A stretch of DNA of 64,000 nt from Eubacterium_B sp034180045 (GCA_034180045.1 JAXFOY010000025.1:62001-126000), one strand, 5' to 3'; shown: positions 42,689 to 52,545, counted from the first letter of the stretch. The notes: generated from the sequence alone by a model not told the origin. Numbers and translations: made by a program.

Positions 42689-45600
42689 ATGAAAGCTGTA
42701 AAAAGATTAGGCAGCCAGTTGCTAGTAGTGATGTTGACATTGTCAATGTTATTTACAAGTGTTGCTATACCGACAGGCTCATATGCAGCGGTAATCTATC
42801 CGAAGATGACCGTCAAGGTTGTTGGCGACGACGGGAAATCTGTAGATAAGCCTAAGATTGAAGTTTCATATCTAAATGAATACTGGAGCGATATAGATGA
42901 GGATACGATTTCTGAGAAAGAAACCATATCAGCAGAAGCAGATGGCAGCTATAAGGTGCATCCGAACACTCAGACAACTATTAAAGTTTCAAAAGAGGGT
43001 TATGAGTCCAAAACGGAAACATTTAGACCTAAGGCTGAGCCGACAGAATTTGAAAAGCTTATAACTCTTAAGAAAATTGCCGGTAACGAGCAGCCTGTGA
43101 GCACAGATAAACTCACAGCGGTAGTGGACAGGTTCAAAGCTGAGCAGTCAGATTTGAAAGCTAAATACGGCAAGGATAAAAATGTTGTAACCTTGGTTAA
43201 TGACTATATCAAGGCTTATAAAGATTTGGACACCGACGGTGTGAGCGTGAAACTTAAGATGGCATCTATGCCTGCCGTTATTTCGGCGGACGGAAACATT
43301 ACCTATGCAAAGCCGTCCAAACCTTATATTTCCAACGAAAAATTTCACGCCGTTACTTGCGATTTCATTTTTCATCAGGACGGACAGGCGGAGCAGGTCG
43401 TAAGAAGAAAAGTGGATGTAGGTTGGGATATAGACTACCTTAATTCCAAAGTTGACCGTGAAGCTCCATCTGTAAGCTTTACAAGAATTAAGAATGCCAA
43501 TACTGCGGAAAACAATATTAAAACAGATTTGAATTTGTACCAAATAAGAGGAAATAATTATGATGCCTCATGGACGGTAACGAAGTGGGAATCATCGAAT
43601 CCTGATGTAATCAGTATAGAAAAGCAAAGCGGTTCAGATGACCTGTCAAAACCGCTTATTGGAAAGGTAAATCGCCAAAAAGAAGACACTCAAGTTACAC
43701 TTAAAGCTACCATAACTATAAATAACAATATAATATCGGAACTTGATGATTCAAAAGCAATTAAAACAAAGGTTAAAGAGTTCAAACTGACAGTAAAAGC
43801 GGCAAGCGATAAACCGGAAATATCAAACCTTCCTCCGATAGTTGAAAAACTGAAGAAGGATGATGAAATTATCCGTGTTAAATACAGCAAGGATAAAAAT
43901 GTTAACGATATACTTCTTAACAAAATAAAGGAACTGAGCGGAGTCGATACCAAGGGAGTAACTGTAAGCCTGCTCAGTACAAGTAAAAAAGAAGTCATAG
44001 CTGAAGACGGAGTAATCAAGTTCGTCTCACTCGCAAAACCGAACTCATGGGGAAACAGCAGCTCGCAAGTAATTTGCAGATTCACATTACATCATGAGGG
44101 CGAGCCTGACCAAACCGTGAATAAAACCTTTATTGTAGGTTGGAATCAGGAATACCTGAACAAAAAAATAGATTCAGAAGCTGAAAAGCTGAATTTCGAT
44201 AAAATCAAAGATAAGAACAAGTCTGAAAAGGAAATCTCCTCAGATCTCATTTTGCCACAGATGGACGGCAGTGATAATAAGGTCGCATGGACAAATATTG
44301 CTTGGGAATCATCAAAACCTGATGTAATCTCGGTTGAAAATGATGCGGCAGGTTCAAAGTTTATGACTCCGAAAATCGGAAAAATAAAACAGCCTAAAAA
44401 TGATACGGAGGTTGTTTTGACCGCTAAAATCGGGGTAAATGACAAGATTTTGCTTGACAGCATCGAAAACAAAGAAGAGCTTAAGACCGTTACAAAAGAA
44501 TTCAAACTGACGGTAAAAGGAAATGAGTCGGGCAGTGAGCCCGGTGTTAGTCCCGGAACTGAACCGTCAGAGAATAAGCTCGCTCCTATAGTAGACAAAT
44601 TCAAGAAAGAATTTGGTGCACTTGTAGCGAAATACGGCGAAAATGTAAATGCCGCAGAGATGGTGGTAAATAAAATTAAGGGCTATAAGGGTATTGATAC
44701 AGAGGGTGTTTCCGTCAAGGTTATAAACTCGGATAAAGAGGGTGTAATAACGAATGACGGCAAGATAAACTATCTGACAAAAGAGAGCCTGTCACATACG
44801 GGCATCAACCACGAAAATGTAAATTGCACATTTGAATTCAGCTACAAAAACGAGAAGCAGAGCGTTTCGAGAGTGGTAATGGTAGGCTGGAACGTTCCAC
44901 ATGTAAATAAAAAGATAAAAGCCGTTTCGGACGGAATAAGCTTTGACACCATAAAGAAAGACAATAAATCAGAGCAGGAAATTCTGTCTAACCTCACACT
45001 GCCTCAGATTGACGGAACGAGCGTTATTAAGGCTTGGTCACTGACAAAATGGGAATCTTCCCATCCTAATATCATAGAGGTGAAAAATTCGTCCGCATAT
45101 GCAGGAAACAATATTCCGCAGATAGGATTGGTCAAGAAACCTAAGCAAGACACAGTTGTTACACTGACCGCTAAAACAGGTGTTAACAAGGGAATAATCA
45201 ACGAAAATATCCAAAAAGATACCGATTTTGAAACGGTAACAAAGAGCTTTAAGTTAACCGTCAAGGGAAGCGGAGAGGTCGGATATACGGCTGAGCAGCT
45301 CCAGGCGATTTTAGACAAATACATTACGGTCGATTCCTTGGCATACTTTAGCAGTGAGGATGGAAAGCTTGACCCTAATAATGTGATTGCGGACATTCAG
45401 CTACCTCGATATACAAAAATAAAAGATGAAAATCAGAAATTAGTATTCAAAAATAAAGAGATAAAATATAGCACGGATGACGATGCGATAAGTATTACGG
45501 GCTATAGAGGCGCAGTGGACAGGTTCAAGGACGGTCCTAAGACTGTAAATTTAATCGTTACTTTCACAAGAGATGAAATCACCGTTACAAAGAAGATTCC

Positions 45601-47929
45601 GCTCACTATCAGTGTTATCAGCGATGCGGAACTTGATGCCGAAATTAAGGCTATGGAATATGCGAAGGCGCATTACTTTGACGGAATAAATAACGGTAAG
45701 AACGAAAATAAGGATTCAATTAAGGAAAACCTGCACTCTTTCTACGAATTCCACTTTGACGGTGAAAATAAGCCGGTGTGGGTATATGCACAAAATGAGG
45801 GAACAGGCAAGGGTATAGTTCCGATAAGCTATTTCAATTCGAGTGTTGAAGCGGAAACTAACGGCTATACAACATTCAAATCGTCAAACACTAATGTAAT
45901 AAGGCATCAAAATCTTATCGTTACCCGTCAGGCGAGCGATACTAAAGTGACCGTTACGTCATGGCTGAGCAGCGCGAGGTTCGGGGCATTGGCTAACAAA
46001 TACAAGACAAATGCCAAGTTGCAAAAGCTATATAAGCAAGAGGTTTCCGTAGAGCTTACCGTATTGGGTAAAGCAAGCGAAAAAGAAATTCTCAAGGCGA
46101 AGATTGCTGAAGCGAAGAATCTTGCATCTGCGATAAGCGAAGGCGACAAAGCGGGACAGTTTGCAAAGGGTACAAAGACTAAACTTGAACAGGCGATTTC
46201 CGCGGCAGAGGTCGTAAGCGGCAGCGGGACATCAGAAGCAAAGGTATTAAAAGATGCGATTGAAGCCTTAGAAAAGGCTATGAAAGCAGCTAACGACGCA
46301 CAAAACCCCGGAGCAACTATATTAATAGTTATACAGAATGAAAAAAATTCAGTCACAAATGTATATAAAGAAATACAGATAAGCCCTGATGAAGCGGGAA
46401 AATACGGCTATTTTAAGGACGGTGCTTTTGCGGATAAGGTAACCGTTCTTGATGCAATGGCAGCGGTTCATCGTGATATGTTCGGAGAGGAGTTCGTCGC
46501 ACATCCGAACGAATACCTTGATGTACCTAAAAATGGATGGGTTAATACAATCTTTGGAACAAAAACATCAGATTTAGGATACTATGTAAACGACAAATAT
46601 CCTATGGGAGCTGACGGCAATGGAACTGTGGCAAACGATACGGTTCTAAAATACGGGGATAAGCTCACGATATTCAGGTATTTTGATAAAGATTACAAAG
46701 CGATTTACATGAACTTTGATAAGAATAAGGTAGAGGCTGATATGTCGGAGGAATTTACTCTGACACTGAACGGACAGAAAACAAATGATGACTGGAGTAA
46801 GGTTACAGCGCCTTATGCCAATGCAAAGGTCGTGTTAAAGGATCCATCAAAAGAAAGCGATAATATAATCGCAGAAGCGATGACGGACGAAAAGGGCACC
46901 GCAAGGTTTACAGTTGATAAACCTGGCGAATATGTGGCGACGGTAACCGAATTAGCCGAGGGAGAAACAGCAAGCAAATTATTTATTGCCCCTTATGCGG
47001 AGGTGAAGATTAACGCAAAAGAAACACCTGAGGTTAAGCCTGAAGATGAGCGTATTGAAGGAACTGACCGTTATCAAACCGCATATGCTAATGCGGATGC
47101 GTTGAAGAAACAGCTTGGAATTAAGGAGTTTACCTCTGCGGTGATTGCTTGCGGAAATGACTATCCTGATGCACTTTCGGCAGGATATTTAGCTAAGATT
47201 AAGAACGCTCCGTTGCTGCTGTCAAACGAGATGGAAAGCAAGTTTACAGCAGATTACATCAGAAAAAATGTAAAGAAGGGAAGCGTTATCTACCTTATCG
47301 GCGGTGAGGCTGTGCTTCCTGAGTCACTCAAAGCAGAGCTTACGGCAAATTACAATATTAAGCGTCTTTCCGGTGAGGATAGATACATGACGAATCTTGC
47401 CGTTCTTAAAGAAGCGGGAGTTAAGAACGAAGAACTCATGGTTTGCTCAGGTGAAAATTATGCTGATGCAATCTCAGCTTCCGCGACAGGGCGTCCGGTG
47501 TTAATCGTAGGAGCTAAGCTGCTTGATGTGCAGAGAGAATTCCTAAAGAATATAGATTCCGCTAAGTTTTATATCATCGGCGGGAATGCCGTTATTTCAA
47601 GAAACCTTGAAAAGGAACTGGGCGCATTTAAGCAAGTCGAGAGAATCTTCGGCAGCGATAGATACATGACGTCAATAGAAATTGCAAAGAAGTTCTTTGA
47701 CATGAAGAGCGGTACCGTTATATTTGCGTATGGCGAGGGCTTTGCGGACGGTCTTGTAAGCAGCGTTACGGCAATGGCAAACAATGCACCTATAATTTTG
47801 ACAAATGAGCACAGCTTAACTGAAACGGCAAAATTCATAAAGGAGACCGGTGCGGTAAGAAGCATAACTATGGGAGGCACAAAACTCATAAGTGAAGCTG
47901 CAATCAAGGTCTTGATGAACAGAAAATAA
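42689..47929 (+). CDS. Giant CWB2 surface protein with DUF4430-like domain, under cobalamin riboswitch
   Basis: A 1746-residue exported protein. ATG 42689 has AAAGGAGA seven bases upstream; an ATG at 42659 lies almost against the terminator and is rejected. Order: signal peptide (1 to about 35), a carboxypeptidase-regulatory-like beta domain (about 38-125), three repeats of about 240 residues beginning near 139, 381 and 629, a further Ig-like part, a FIVAR-like helical region (about 1130-1205), a DUF4430-like domain (about 1207-1335), one Ig-like domain, and three CWB2 modules (1455-1746). Each long repeat holds an atrophied-Ig motif such as WESSNPDVISIE. It is probably a wall-attached corrinoid-binding protein. 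Confidence 0.87.
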   Translation: MKAVKRLGSQLLVVMLTLSMLFTSVAIPTGSYAAVIYPKMTVKVVGDDGKSVDKPKIEVSYLNEYWSDIDEDTISEKETISAEADGSYKVHPNTQTTIKVSKEGYESKTETFRPKAEPTEFEKLITLKKIAGNEQPVSTDKLTAVVDRFKAEQSDLKAKYGKDKNVVTLVNDYIKAYKDLDTDGVSVKLKMASMPAVISADGNITYAKPSKPYISNEKFHAVTCDFIFHQDGQAEQVVRRKVDVGWDIDYLNSKVDREAPSVSFTRIKNANTAENNIKTDLNLYQIRGNNYDASWTVTKWESSNPDVISIEKQSGSDDLSKPLIGKVNRQKEDTQVTLKATITINNNIISELDDSKAIKTKVKEFKLTVKAASDKPEISNLPPIVEKLKKDDEIIRVKYSKDKNVNDILLNKIKELSGVDTKGVTVSLLSTSKKEVIAEDGVIKFVSLAKPNSWGNSSSQVICRFTLHHEGEPDQTVNKTFIVGWNQEYLNKKIDSEAEKLNFDKIKDKNKSEKEISSDLILPQMDGSDNKVAWTNIAWESSKPDVISVENDAAGSKFMTPKIGKIKQPKNDTEVVLTAKIGVNDKILLDSIENKEELKTVTKEFKLTVKGNESGSEPGVSPGTEPSENKLAPIVDKFKKEFGALVAKYGENVNAAEMVVNKIKGYKGIDTEGVSVKVINSDKEGVITNDGKINYLTKESLSHTGINHENVNCTFEFSYKNEKQSVSRVVMVGWNVPHVNKKIKAVSDGISFDTIKKDNKSEQEILSNLTLPQIDGTSVIKAWSLTKWESSHPNIIEVKNSSAYAGNNIPQIGLVKKPKQDTVVTLTAKTGVNKGIINENIQKDTDFETVTKSFKLTVKGSGEVGYTAEQLQAILDKYITVDSLAYFSSEDGKLDPNNVIADIQLPRYTKIKDENQKLVFKNKEIKYSTDDDAISITGYRGAVDRFKDGPKTVNLIVTFTRDEITVTKKIPLTISVISDAELDAEIKAMEYAKAHYFDGINNGKNENKDSIKENLHSFYEFHFDGENKPVWVYAQNEGTGKGIVPISYFNSSVEAETNGYTTFKSSNTNVIRHQNLIVTRQASDTKVTVTSWLSSARFGALANKYKTNAKLQKLYKQEVSVELTVLGKASEKEILKAKIAEAKNLASAISEGDKAGQFAKGTKTKLEQAISAAEVVSGSGTSEAKVLKDAIEALEKAMKAANDAQNPGATILIVIQNEKNSVTNVYKEIQISPDEAGKYGYFKDGAFADKVTVLDAMAAVHRDMFGEEFVAHPNEYLDVPKNGWVNTIFGTKTSDLGYYVNDKYPMGADGNGTVANDTVLKYGDKLTIFRYFDKDYKAIYMNFDKNKVEADMSEEFTLTLNGQKTNDDWSKVTAPYANAKVVLKDPSKESDNIIAEAMTDEKGTARFTVDKPGEYVATVTELAEGETASKLFIAPYAEVKINAKETPEVKPEDERIEGTDRYQTAYANADALKKQLGIKEFTSAVIACGNDYPDALSAGYLAKIKNAPLLLSNEMESKFTADYIRKNVKKGSVIYLIGGEAVLPESLKAELTANYNIKRLSGEDRYMTNLAVLKEAGVKNEELMVCSGENYADAISASATGRPVLIVGAKLLDVQREFLKNIDSAKFYIIGGNAVISRNLEKELGAFKQVERIFGSDRYMTSIEIAKKFFDMKSGTVIFAYGEGFADGLVSSVTAMANNAPIILTNEHSLTETAKFIKETGAVRSITMGGTKLISEAAIKVLMNRK

Positions 47930-47967
47930 ATCTGACAAAAGGAAATAAAAAGGTATAGAACTTTTAT

Positions 47968-47997
47968 GTGGGCTTACAATCGTAAGCCCACTTTTTT
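47968..47997 (+). terminator. Rho-independent terminator after the giant surface protein gene
   Basis: GTGGGCTTAC, AATC, GTAAGCCCAC, six T: ten perfect pairs. Confidence 0.95.
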
Positions 47998-48019
47998 GAT
48001 GATCAACCTGTGCGGATTC

Positions 48020-48048
48020 TTTACTGATTCTACAAGTAATGATATAAT
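48020..48048 (+). promoter_or_regulatory. Promoter of the queT operon
   Basis: TTTACT (48020-48025), 17 bases, TATAAT (48043-48048), just before the preQ1 aptamer. Confidence 0.65.
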
Positions 48049-48055
48049 CTGAAAT

Positions 48056-48095
48056 GAGTGTTCGTAACCATCCACTCGTAAAACAAAACTAGGGA
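48056..48095 (+). promoter_or_regulatory. PreQ1-I riboswitch
   Basis: Stem GAGTG (48056-48060) with CACTC (48073-48077). The loop carries TTCGTAACCATC. The A-rich tail AAAACAAAACTAGGGAG follows, as in class I preQ1 aptamers, where the tail's C-T-A pairs back into the loop. The GGGAG in the tail is also the ribosome binding site of queT, so control of translation start by sequestration is likely. Confidence 0.85.
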
Positions 48096-48105
48096 GAGTT
48101 ATATT

Positions 48106-48621
48106 ATGAAAAATAAAAAGATTTTATTTGTGACACAGGCGGCCATGATTGCCGCAGTCTACGTGGTTATTACCATTGCGCTGGCTCCTATTTCCTTTGG
48201 AGAGGTGCAGGTAAGAGTTTCAGAGGCGCTTACTATAATGCCGATGTTTACTGCTGCCGCAGTTCCGGGAGTTTTTATAGGTTGTCTGATAGCTAACGTT
48301 CTCGGGGGTGCAGTTCTTCCGGATATTATCTTCGGGAGCCTCGCGACCTTGATTGCAGCAGCATTCACATATAAACTGCGAGCTAAAAGCCTATGGGTAG
48401 GATCTATTCCTCCTATTGTGGCGAATATGATAGTTGTACCCTTTGTTCTCAAATATGCATATAGTGTGCCGCTGCCGATTCCGTTTATGATGCTTACAGT
48501 AGGTATAGGAGAGCTTGTTTCATGCTCTATACTCGGCGTCGGACTCGGCAAGCTTTTACAGAAGAATAGATTTATCTTAGGAGATAATATAAATGAAAGC
48601 AACTCGTCAGGAGTTAAGTGA
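48106..48621 (+). CDS. queT: QueT family queuosine precursor transporter
   Basis: A 171-residue membrane protein of the QueT ECF S-component family, importing preQ1/preQ0. Signature GEVQVRVSEALTIMPMF lies near residue 35, followed by AVPGVFIGCLIANVLGG and a C-terminal IGELVSCSILGVGLGKLL. About five to six helices. It would need a shared ECF T/A module from elsewhere or the one at 30 kb. The upstream preQ1 riboswitch confirms the substrate class. The 3' end overlaps the next gene by 29 bases. Confidence 0.94.
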   Translation: MKNKKILFVTQAAMIAAVYVVITIALAPISFGEVQVRVSEALTIMPMFTAAAVPGVFIGCLIANVLGGAVLPDIIFGSLATLIAAAFTYKLRAKSLWVGSIPPIVANMIVVPFVLKYAYSVPLPIPFMMLTVGIGELVSCSILGVGLGKLLQKNRFILGDNINESNSSGVK

Positions 48622-49237
48622 TAAATCACAACTTGATATAAATCATGTAACCGAGCAGGGTGAAAAATGCCACGATAATATGGGCGCATTGGTGAGAGTA
48701 CTGGATGTTGATTCGGATTTTATCATCGATTTGAGATATGCCGGAGAAAATAATTTCACCGGTCGGAAAATATATAGCTCGGGGGAGTGCTATATCGATA
48801 TAAATACGCTGAAAATGCTTGTAAAGGCAAGAGATATATTTCGCAGAGATGGTTACCGCGTAAAAATTTGGGATGCGTATAGACCGATAAGTGCTCAAAA
48901 ACATTTTTGGGAGATTATGCCCGACGATAATTTTGTGGCAAGACCTCCGGATATGAGTAAGCTTACTAAGTTTAATCCAAGCCATATGAACGGGCAGTGC
49001 GTGGACATCACCTTGACTGATTTGGATGGTAAAGAAATACAAATGCCGACACTTTTTGATGATTTCGGTCCCCTGGCGTCACTCAAAAATAACGATGAAA
49101 ATTCAGAGGGCTTCAAAAATGCAGCATATTTAAGAAAGGTCATGGAAGAAGCAGGATTTAGTGCATATGAGGGCGAGTGGTGGCATTTTTACGACCGCAA
49201 GAGCAAACCCGCAAAGTATCTTGACTTCCAAATTTAG
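48593..49237 (+). CDS. VanX-like D-Ala-D-Ala dipeptidase (M15 family)
   Basis: A 214-residue M15D zinc dipeptidase. Zinc ligands are in SHMNGQCVDITL (His and Asp) and EWWHFYD (His), and the substrate Arg region WDAYRPIS is present. Such enzymes cleave D-Ala-D-Ala. Outside vancomycin clusters they serve D-Ala recycling. AGGAG lies eight bases upstream of ATG 48593, inside queT. No vanH/vanA or vanRS genes are near, so resistance should not be assumed. Confidence 0.9.
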   Translation: MKATRQELSDKSQLDINHVTEQGEKCHDNMGALVRVLDVDSDFIIDLRYAGENNFTGRKIYSSGECYIDINTLKMLVKARDIFRRDGYRVKIWDAYRPISAQKHFWEIMPDDNFVARPPDMSKLTKFNPSHMNGQCVDITLTDLDGKEIQMPTLFDDFGPLASLKNNDENSEGFKNAAYLRKVMEEAGFSAYEGEWWHFYDRKSKPAKYLDFQI

Positions 49238-49245
49238 CTTGATTT

Positions 49246-50370
49246 ATGAATGATTTGATGATTTCACCAATTAAATATGAAAACGAAAAACTATTTTTGC
49301 TTGATCAAACACTGCTGCCGGCAAGGGAGCATTATGTTGAAATGAAATGCAAAGAGGATGTTTGGGAAGCCATTCATAAACTTAGAGTAAGAGGCGCGCC
49401 CGCTATCGGAGTAGCTGCGGCATTTGGACTTGTAATATCAATTAGGGCAGAACTGTCAAGTCAAGGCAAAGCCGGCAAATTCCGCAAGGAAATGTCATGC
49501 CCGTCAGCAGATGAATATTTGGATATAGCGAGGCAAGCAGGCGCTTATTTGATTTCATCAAGACCTACCGCCGTAAATCTGGAATGGGCGGTGAACAGGA
49601 TGTTGTCGAGCTTGGAATATATATTTCAGTTATATAAAGAAAAAGATGTTCTTGACGAGACGGTTTTAGCGAAAATCGACAGAGCTTTGATAGATGAAGC
49701 AAGCGCCATTCGCGAGGAAGACATCGCTTCATGCAAGGCGATGGGAGAATACGGTCTGTCTTTGTTAAAACCGCAAATGGGTATTTTAACTCATTGCAAC
49801 GCGGGCACAATAGCTACAGCCAAATATGGAACCTGCTTATCTCCGCTGTATTTAGGACATGAGAGAGGCTTTGATTTCAAAGTGTTTGCAGACGAGACAA
49901 GGCCGCTTCTTCAGGGTGCAAGATTGACTGCCTGGGAGCTTAACAGAGCGGGCATAGATGTGACCCTCATATGTGATAATATGGCATCAATAGTTATGAG
50001 CAAGGGACAAATAGATGCGGTTGTCGTAGGCTGTGACAGGCTGGCGGCTAATGGTGACGGCGCAAACAAGATAGGCACTTCCGCAGTTGCCATACTTGCA
50101 AAAGAATATGGGATTCCGTTTTATATGTTCGTGCCTACATCGACGATTGATATGAAAACCGAGTGCGGTGACGATATTACGATAGAACTGCGCAAGGGTG
50201 AAGAAATTTATAAGATGTGGTACGAAACACCTATGGCGCCCGAAGGCATAAAGACATATAATCCCTCATTTGATGTTACTAAAGCGGAGTATATAACGGC
50301 TATTGTAACGGAGAAAGGTATAGTCAGACCTCCGTACAAAGAAAACCTGGCGAAATTAATGGGAAAATAA
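49246..50370 (+). CDS. mtnA: S-methyl-5-thioribose-1-phosphate isomerase
   Basis: A 374-residue MtnA of the eIF2B-like isomerase family, in the methionine salvage path. Motifs: VRGAPAIGVAAAFG, LTHCNAGTIATAKYGT (with the catalytic Cys), VGCDRLAANGDGANKIGT (with the catalytic Asp). No obvious ribosome binding site is seen before ATG 49246; it lies eight bases after the dipeptidase stop and may be translated by coupling. Other salvage genes are absent here. Members of this family can also act on ribose-1,5-bisphosphate-type substrates. Confidence 0.93.
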   Translation: MNDLMISPIKYENEKLFLLDQTLLPAREHYVEMKCKEDVWEAIHKLRVRGAPAIGVAAAFGLVISIRAELSSQGKAGKFRKEMSCPSADEYLDIARQAGAYLISSRPTAVNLEWAVNRMLSSLEYIFQLYKEKDVLDETVLAKIDRALIDEASAIREEDIASCKAMGEYGLSLLKPQMGILTHCNAGTIATAKYGTCLSPLYLGHERGFDFKVFADETRPLLQGARLTAWELNRAGIDVTLICDNMASIVMSKGQIDAVVVGCDRLAANGDGANKIGTSAVAILAKEYGIPFYMFVPTSTIDMKTECGDDITIELRKGEEIYKMWYETPMAPEGIKTYNPSFDVTKAEYITAIVTEKGIVRPPYKENLAKLMGK

Positions 50371-51152
50371 TGAGTTATAAAGTTATACTGTCAAGTTTTG
50401 AGGGGCCTTTTGATCTTCTGGTTTACCTCATAGAAAATGCAAAAATGAGCATATATGATATTCAGGTCTCCGAGATTACAGAGCAATATCTCGACTATTT
50501 GAATGAAATGAAAGAGGCTGATATTGTTGTATCAGCTGAATTTATGGTGCTTGCCGCTACCTTGATAGAAATTAAGTCGCGAATGATTTTGCCTAGAATG
50601 AGTGAGGACGGTCTTGATTTGACGATGGAAGACCCGCGCAGCGAACTTGTCGAGAGATTGATTGAGTACAAACGCTTTAAGCAACTGTCCGAGGAGTTAA
50701 GCATCAGATTTGAAGAGAATTCTTTGATATTCGAAAAACCGAGCGAAGATATTTCAGTATACACCGAAAACCCCGATGAAGTTTTGAATTTATCAATAGA
50801 TAATTTTATAAGCACATTCAAATTGTTCTTGCAAAGAGAAAAGCGTGTTGCCAGTGTAAAATCCCACTATCAAAGAATAGAGAGAGAAAAGGCTTCCATA
50901 GAAAGCCGAATAATATACATCAAGGACAGACTGAAAAATGCAATTAAGCGCGGATTAAAAAGGCTGATGCTTTCGGATTTGATTCCTAACAAAAAAGACC
51001 GCTATGATGTCATCGTGACCTTCGCTTCAGTTTTACAGATGATGAAGGATAGGCAGATACATGCGGAGCAGGAAGAAACTTATGGAGAAATTTCAATAGT
51101 TGCAGGTGGCGCAGAAAGTGTCGCTGAACAGGAGGGCGCTGATGTTCAGTAA
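50370..51152 (+). CDS. scpA: Segregation and condensation protein A
   Basis: A 260-residue kleisin ScpA, part of the Smc-ScpA-ScpB condensin. The N-terminus FEGPFDLLVYLIENAKMSIYDI is diagnostic, and the C-terminal winged helix binds the Smc head (VVTFASVLQMMKD region). ATG overlaps the mtnA stop (TAATG). It overlaps scpB by 11 bases. Confidence 0.95.
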   Translation: MSYKVILSSFEGPFDLLVYLIENAKMSIYDIQVSEITEQYLDYLNEMKEADIVVSAEFMVLAATLIEIKSRMILPRMSEDGLDLTMEDPRSELVERLIEYKRFKQLSEELSIRFEENSLIFEKPSEDISVYTENPDEVLNLSIDNFISTFKLFLQREKRVASVKSHYQRIEREKASIESRIIYIKDRLKNAIKRGLKRLMLSDLIPNKKDRYDVIVTFASVLQMMKDRQIHAEQEETYGEISIVAGGAESVAEQEGADVQ

Positions 51153-51717
51153 GAAAAGAGCAAAATCAACACTTGAATCACTTATGTATATTTGGGGAGA
51201 ACCCCTTGATATAAAGGATGCGGCAGAAGCTGCCGAAATTAGCAAAGAAGAGGCGTTGGAATGCTTCTTGGAGCTAAGGGATGAATACGACCAGGAAGGT
51301 CGCGGGTTGATGATTAGACAGATAAAAAATTCCTTTCAGTTTGTGACAAGACCCGAAAATGCAGATGCGATAGAAAAGTTGTGCAGACCTGTAAAGACCC
51401 GAAAATTGACTCAGGCAGCCCTTGAGACATTGGCTATAGTAGCATATAAGCAGCCGGTGACAAAATCGGAAATAGATGCGATAAGGGGTATTAAAAGCGA
51501 TAGAATTATAGAGGGGCTTATGAAGAAGGATTTGGTTTGTGAAAAAGGCCGATCTGACGGAATAGGACGTCCGATTCTATATGGAACGACGGATAACTTT
51601 CTCAAACAATTTGGTCTGACTAATATCAAAGAACTTCCCGAATTTGAGGAACACGAAGACTTCGTCATAGATAAGAATGACGACATGCCGTATATGCAGA
51701 TGAAAATAGATGTATAA
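51142..51717 (+). CDS. scpB: Segregation and condensation protein B
   Basis: A 191-residue ScpB with two winged-helix domains. Motifs: LESLMYIWGEPLDIKDAA and the second domain LTQAALETLAIVAYKQPVTK with IRGIKSDRIIEGL. ATG 51142 has AGGAGG six bases upstream; the longer frame from 51100 lies within scpA and is unlikely. The terminator at 51793 ends the operon. Confidence 0.95.
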   Translation: MFSKKRAKSTLESLMYIWGEPLDIKDAAEAAEISKEEALECFLELRDEYDQEGRGLMIRQIKNSFQFVTRPENADAIEKLCRPVKTRKLTQAALETLAIVAYKQPVTKSEIDAIRGIKSDRIIEGLMKKDLVCEKGRSDGIGRPILYGTTDNFLKQFGLTNIKELPEFEEHEDFVIDKNDDMPYMQMKIDV

Positions 51718-51792
51718 TCGGATGTATAAATTTAGAGCATGAGTAAGCTCAGATGCGAAAATAGAATGCATGGACATTACCGGGTGACAGTA

Positions 51793-51827
51793 CCCTCTTT
51801 GCCGGGCGGCAAGGAGGGCTTTTTTTC
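51793..51827 (+). terminator. Rho-independent terminator after scpB
   Basis: CCCTCTTTGCC, GGGC, GGCAAGGAGGG, then a long T-run: 11 pairs with one wobble. Confidence 0.93.
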
Positions 51828-51849
51828 AAATGTTTATATGGAGTAAATT

Positions 51850-52545
51850 TTACATAAGCAGTTTGAACTCTCTGCGGTGGCTGTCCAGCAAACCCTCATC
51901 TTTCATTGACTTTATCTCGCGCATCATCGCGGAGCGGTCAACTGCGATATAATCCGCCAGTTCTGCAAGGCTCATAGGAATGCTGAAGAAATTGTCTTCG
52001 GCATCTTTTTTTTCTCCGGATTCGGAGGAATGCGGCATAGCAGGATTGCTCAGTGCGCGTGCATATTGCAAATAGGCGATGAGCTTGTTGCGGATGCTTC
52101 CTTGCCTCATGATTGAAAGATGCAAAGACAGTTCCTGTGACTTTTGTGCGGACATTACAAATAAATTGCTGATTAGACGGCTATGGTGACCGCAAAGGTT
52201 TTCACAAGGAGTAACGATGTGTTTGTAATCAAGATATATAACTGTGCAATCTTTTTCGGCTGTAACAATATACTCGAAGTTGGAAAGCGGAAGTGAAAAG
52301 AGTTCACCGAAAATATCTCCCTCCGTATATCTTTCCAACAGGTAAAGATCTCCACCTTCACTGAGAAACTCAAGCTTTGCGCAGCCTGTTCGGATAACGG
52401 CTATCTGCTCCGGCTCAAATGCTTGATTTTGATAGACCATGATGGTTTCGCCGCGTCTATAATTCTTATATATGGGTTTGAAACATGGAATCATCTCCAT
52501 TAAGGATTCTTTTGAAATATTGTCTAAAATCCTGATTTTTGACAA
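51850..52545 (-). CDS. Crp/Fnr family transcriptional regulator
   Basis: A 231-residue regulator. The cyclic-nucleotide-binding-like beta roll (about 20-120) includes YTEGDIFGELFSLP. A dimer helix and a C-terminal HTH follow (about 185-225, SLAELADYIAVDRSAMMREI). Cysteines cluster in TPCENLCGHH near residue 115, a pattern common in clostridial members that could be redox- or metal-sensing. RBS AGAGGTG precedes ATG 52545. It is divergent from the acyl-CoA dehydrogenase fusion gene, across 161 bases, and is a good candidate for its regulator. Confidence 0.9.
   Translation of the reverse strand: MSKIRILDNISKESLMEMIPCFKPIYKNYRRGETIMVYQNQAFEPEQIAVIRTGCAKLEFLSEGGDLYLLERYTEGDIFGELFSLPLSNFEYIVTAEKDCTVIYLDYKHIVTPCENLCGHHSRLISNLFVMSAQKSQELSLHLSIMRQGSIRNKLIAYLQYARALSNPAMPHSSESGEKKDAEDNFFSIPMSLAELADYIAVDRSAMMREIKSMKDEGLLDSHRREFKLLM

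Noticed and set aside
48593..49237. Vancomycin resistance cluster
   Set aside because: Only a VanX-like dipeptidase is present. VanH, VanA/B-type ligase and VanRS genes are absent, so a D-Ala recycling role is more likely.
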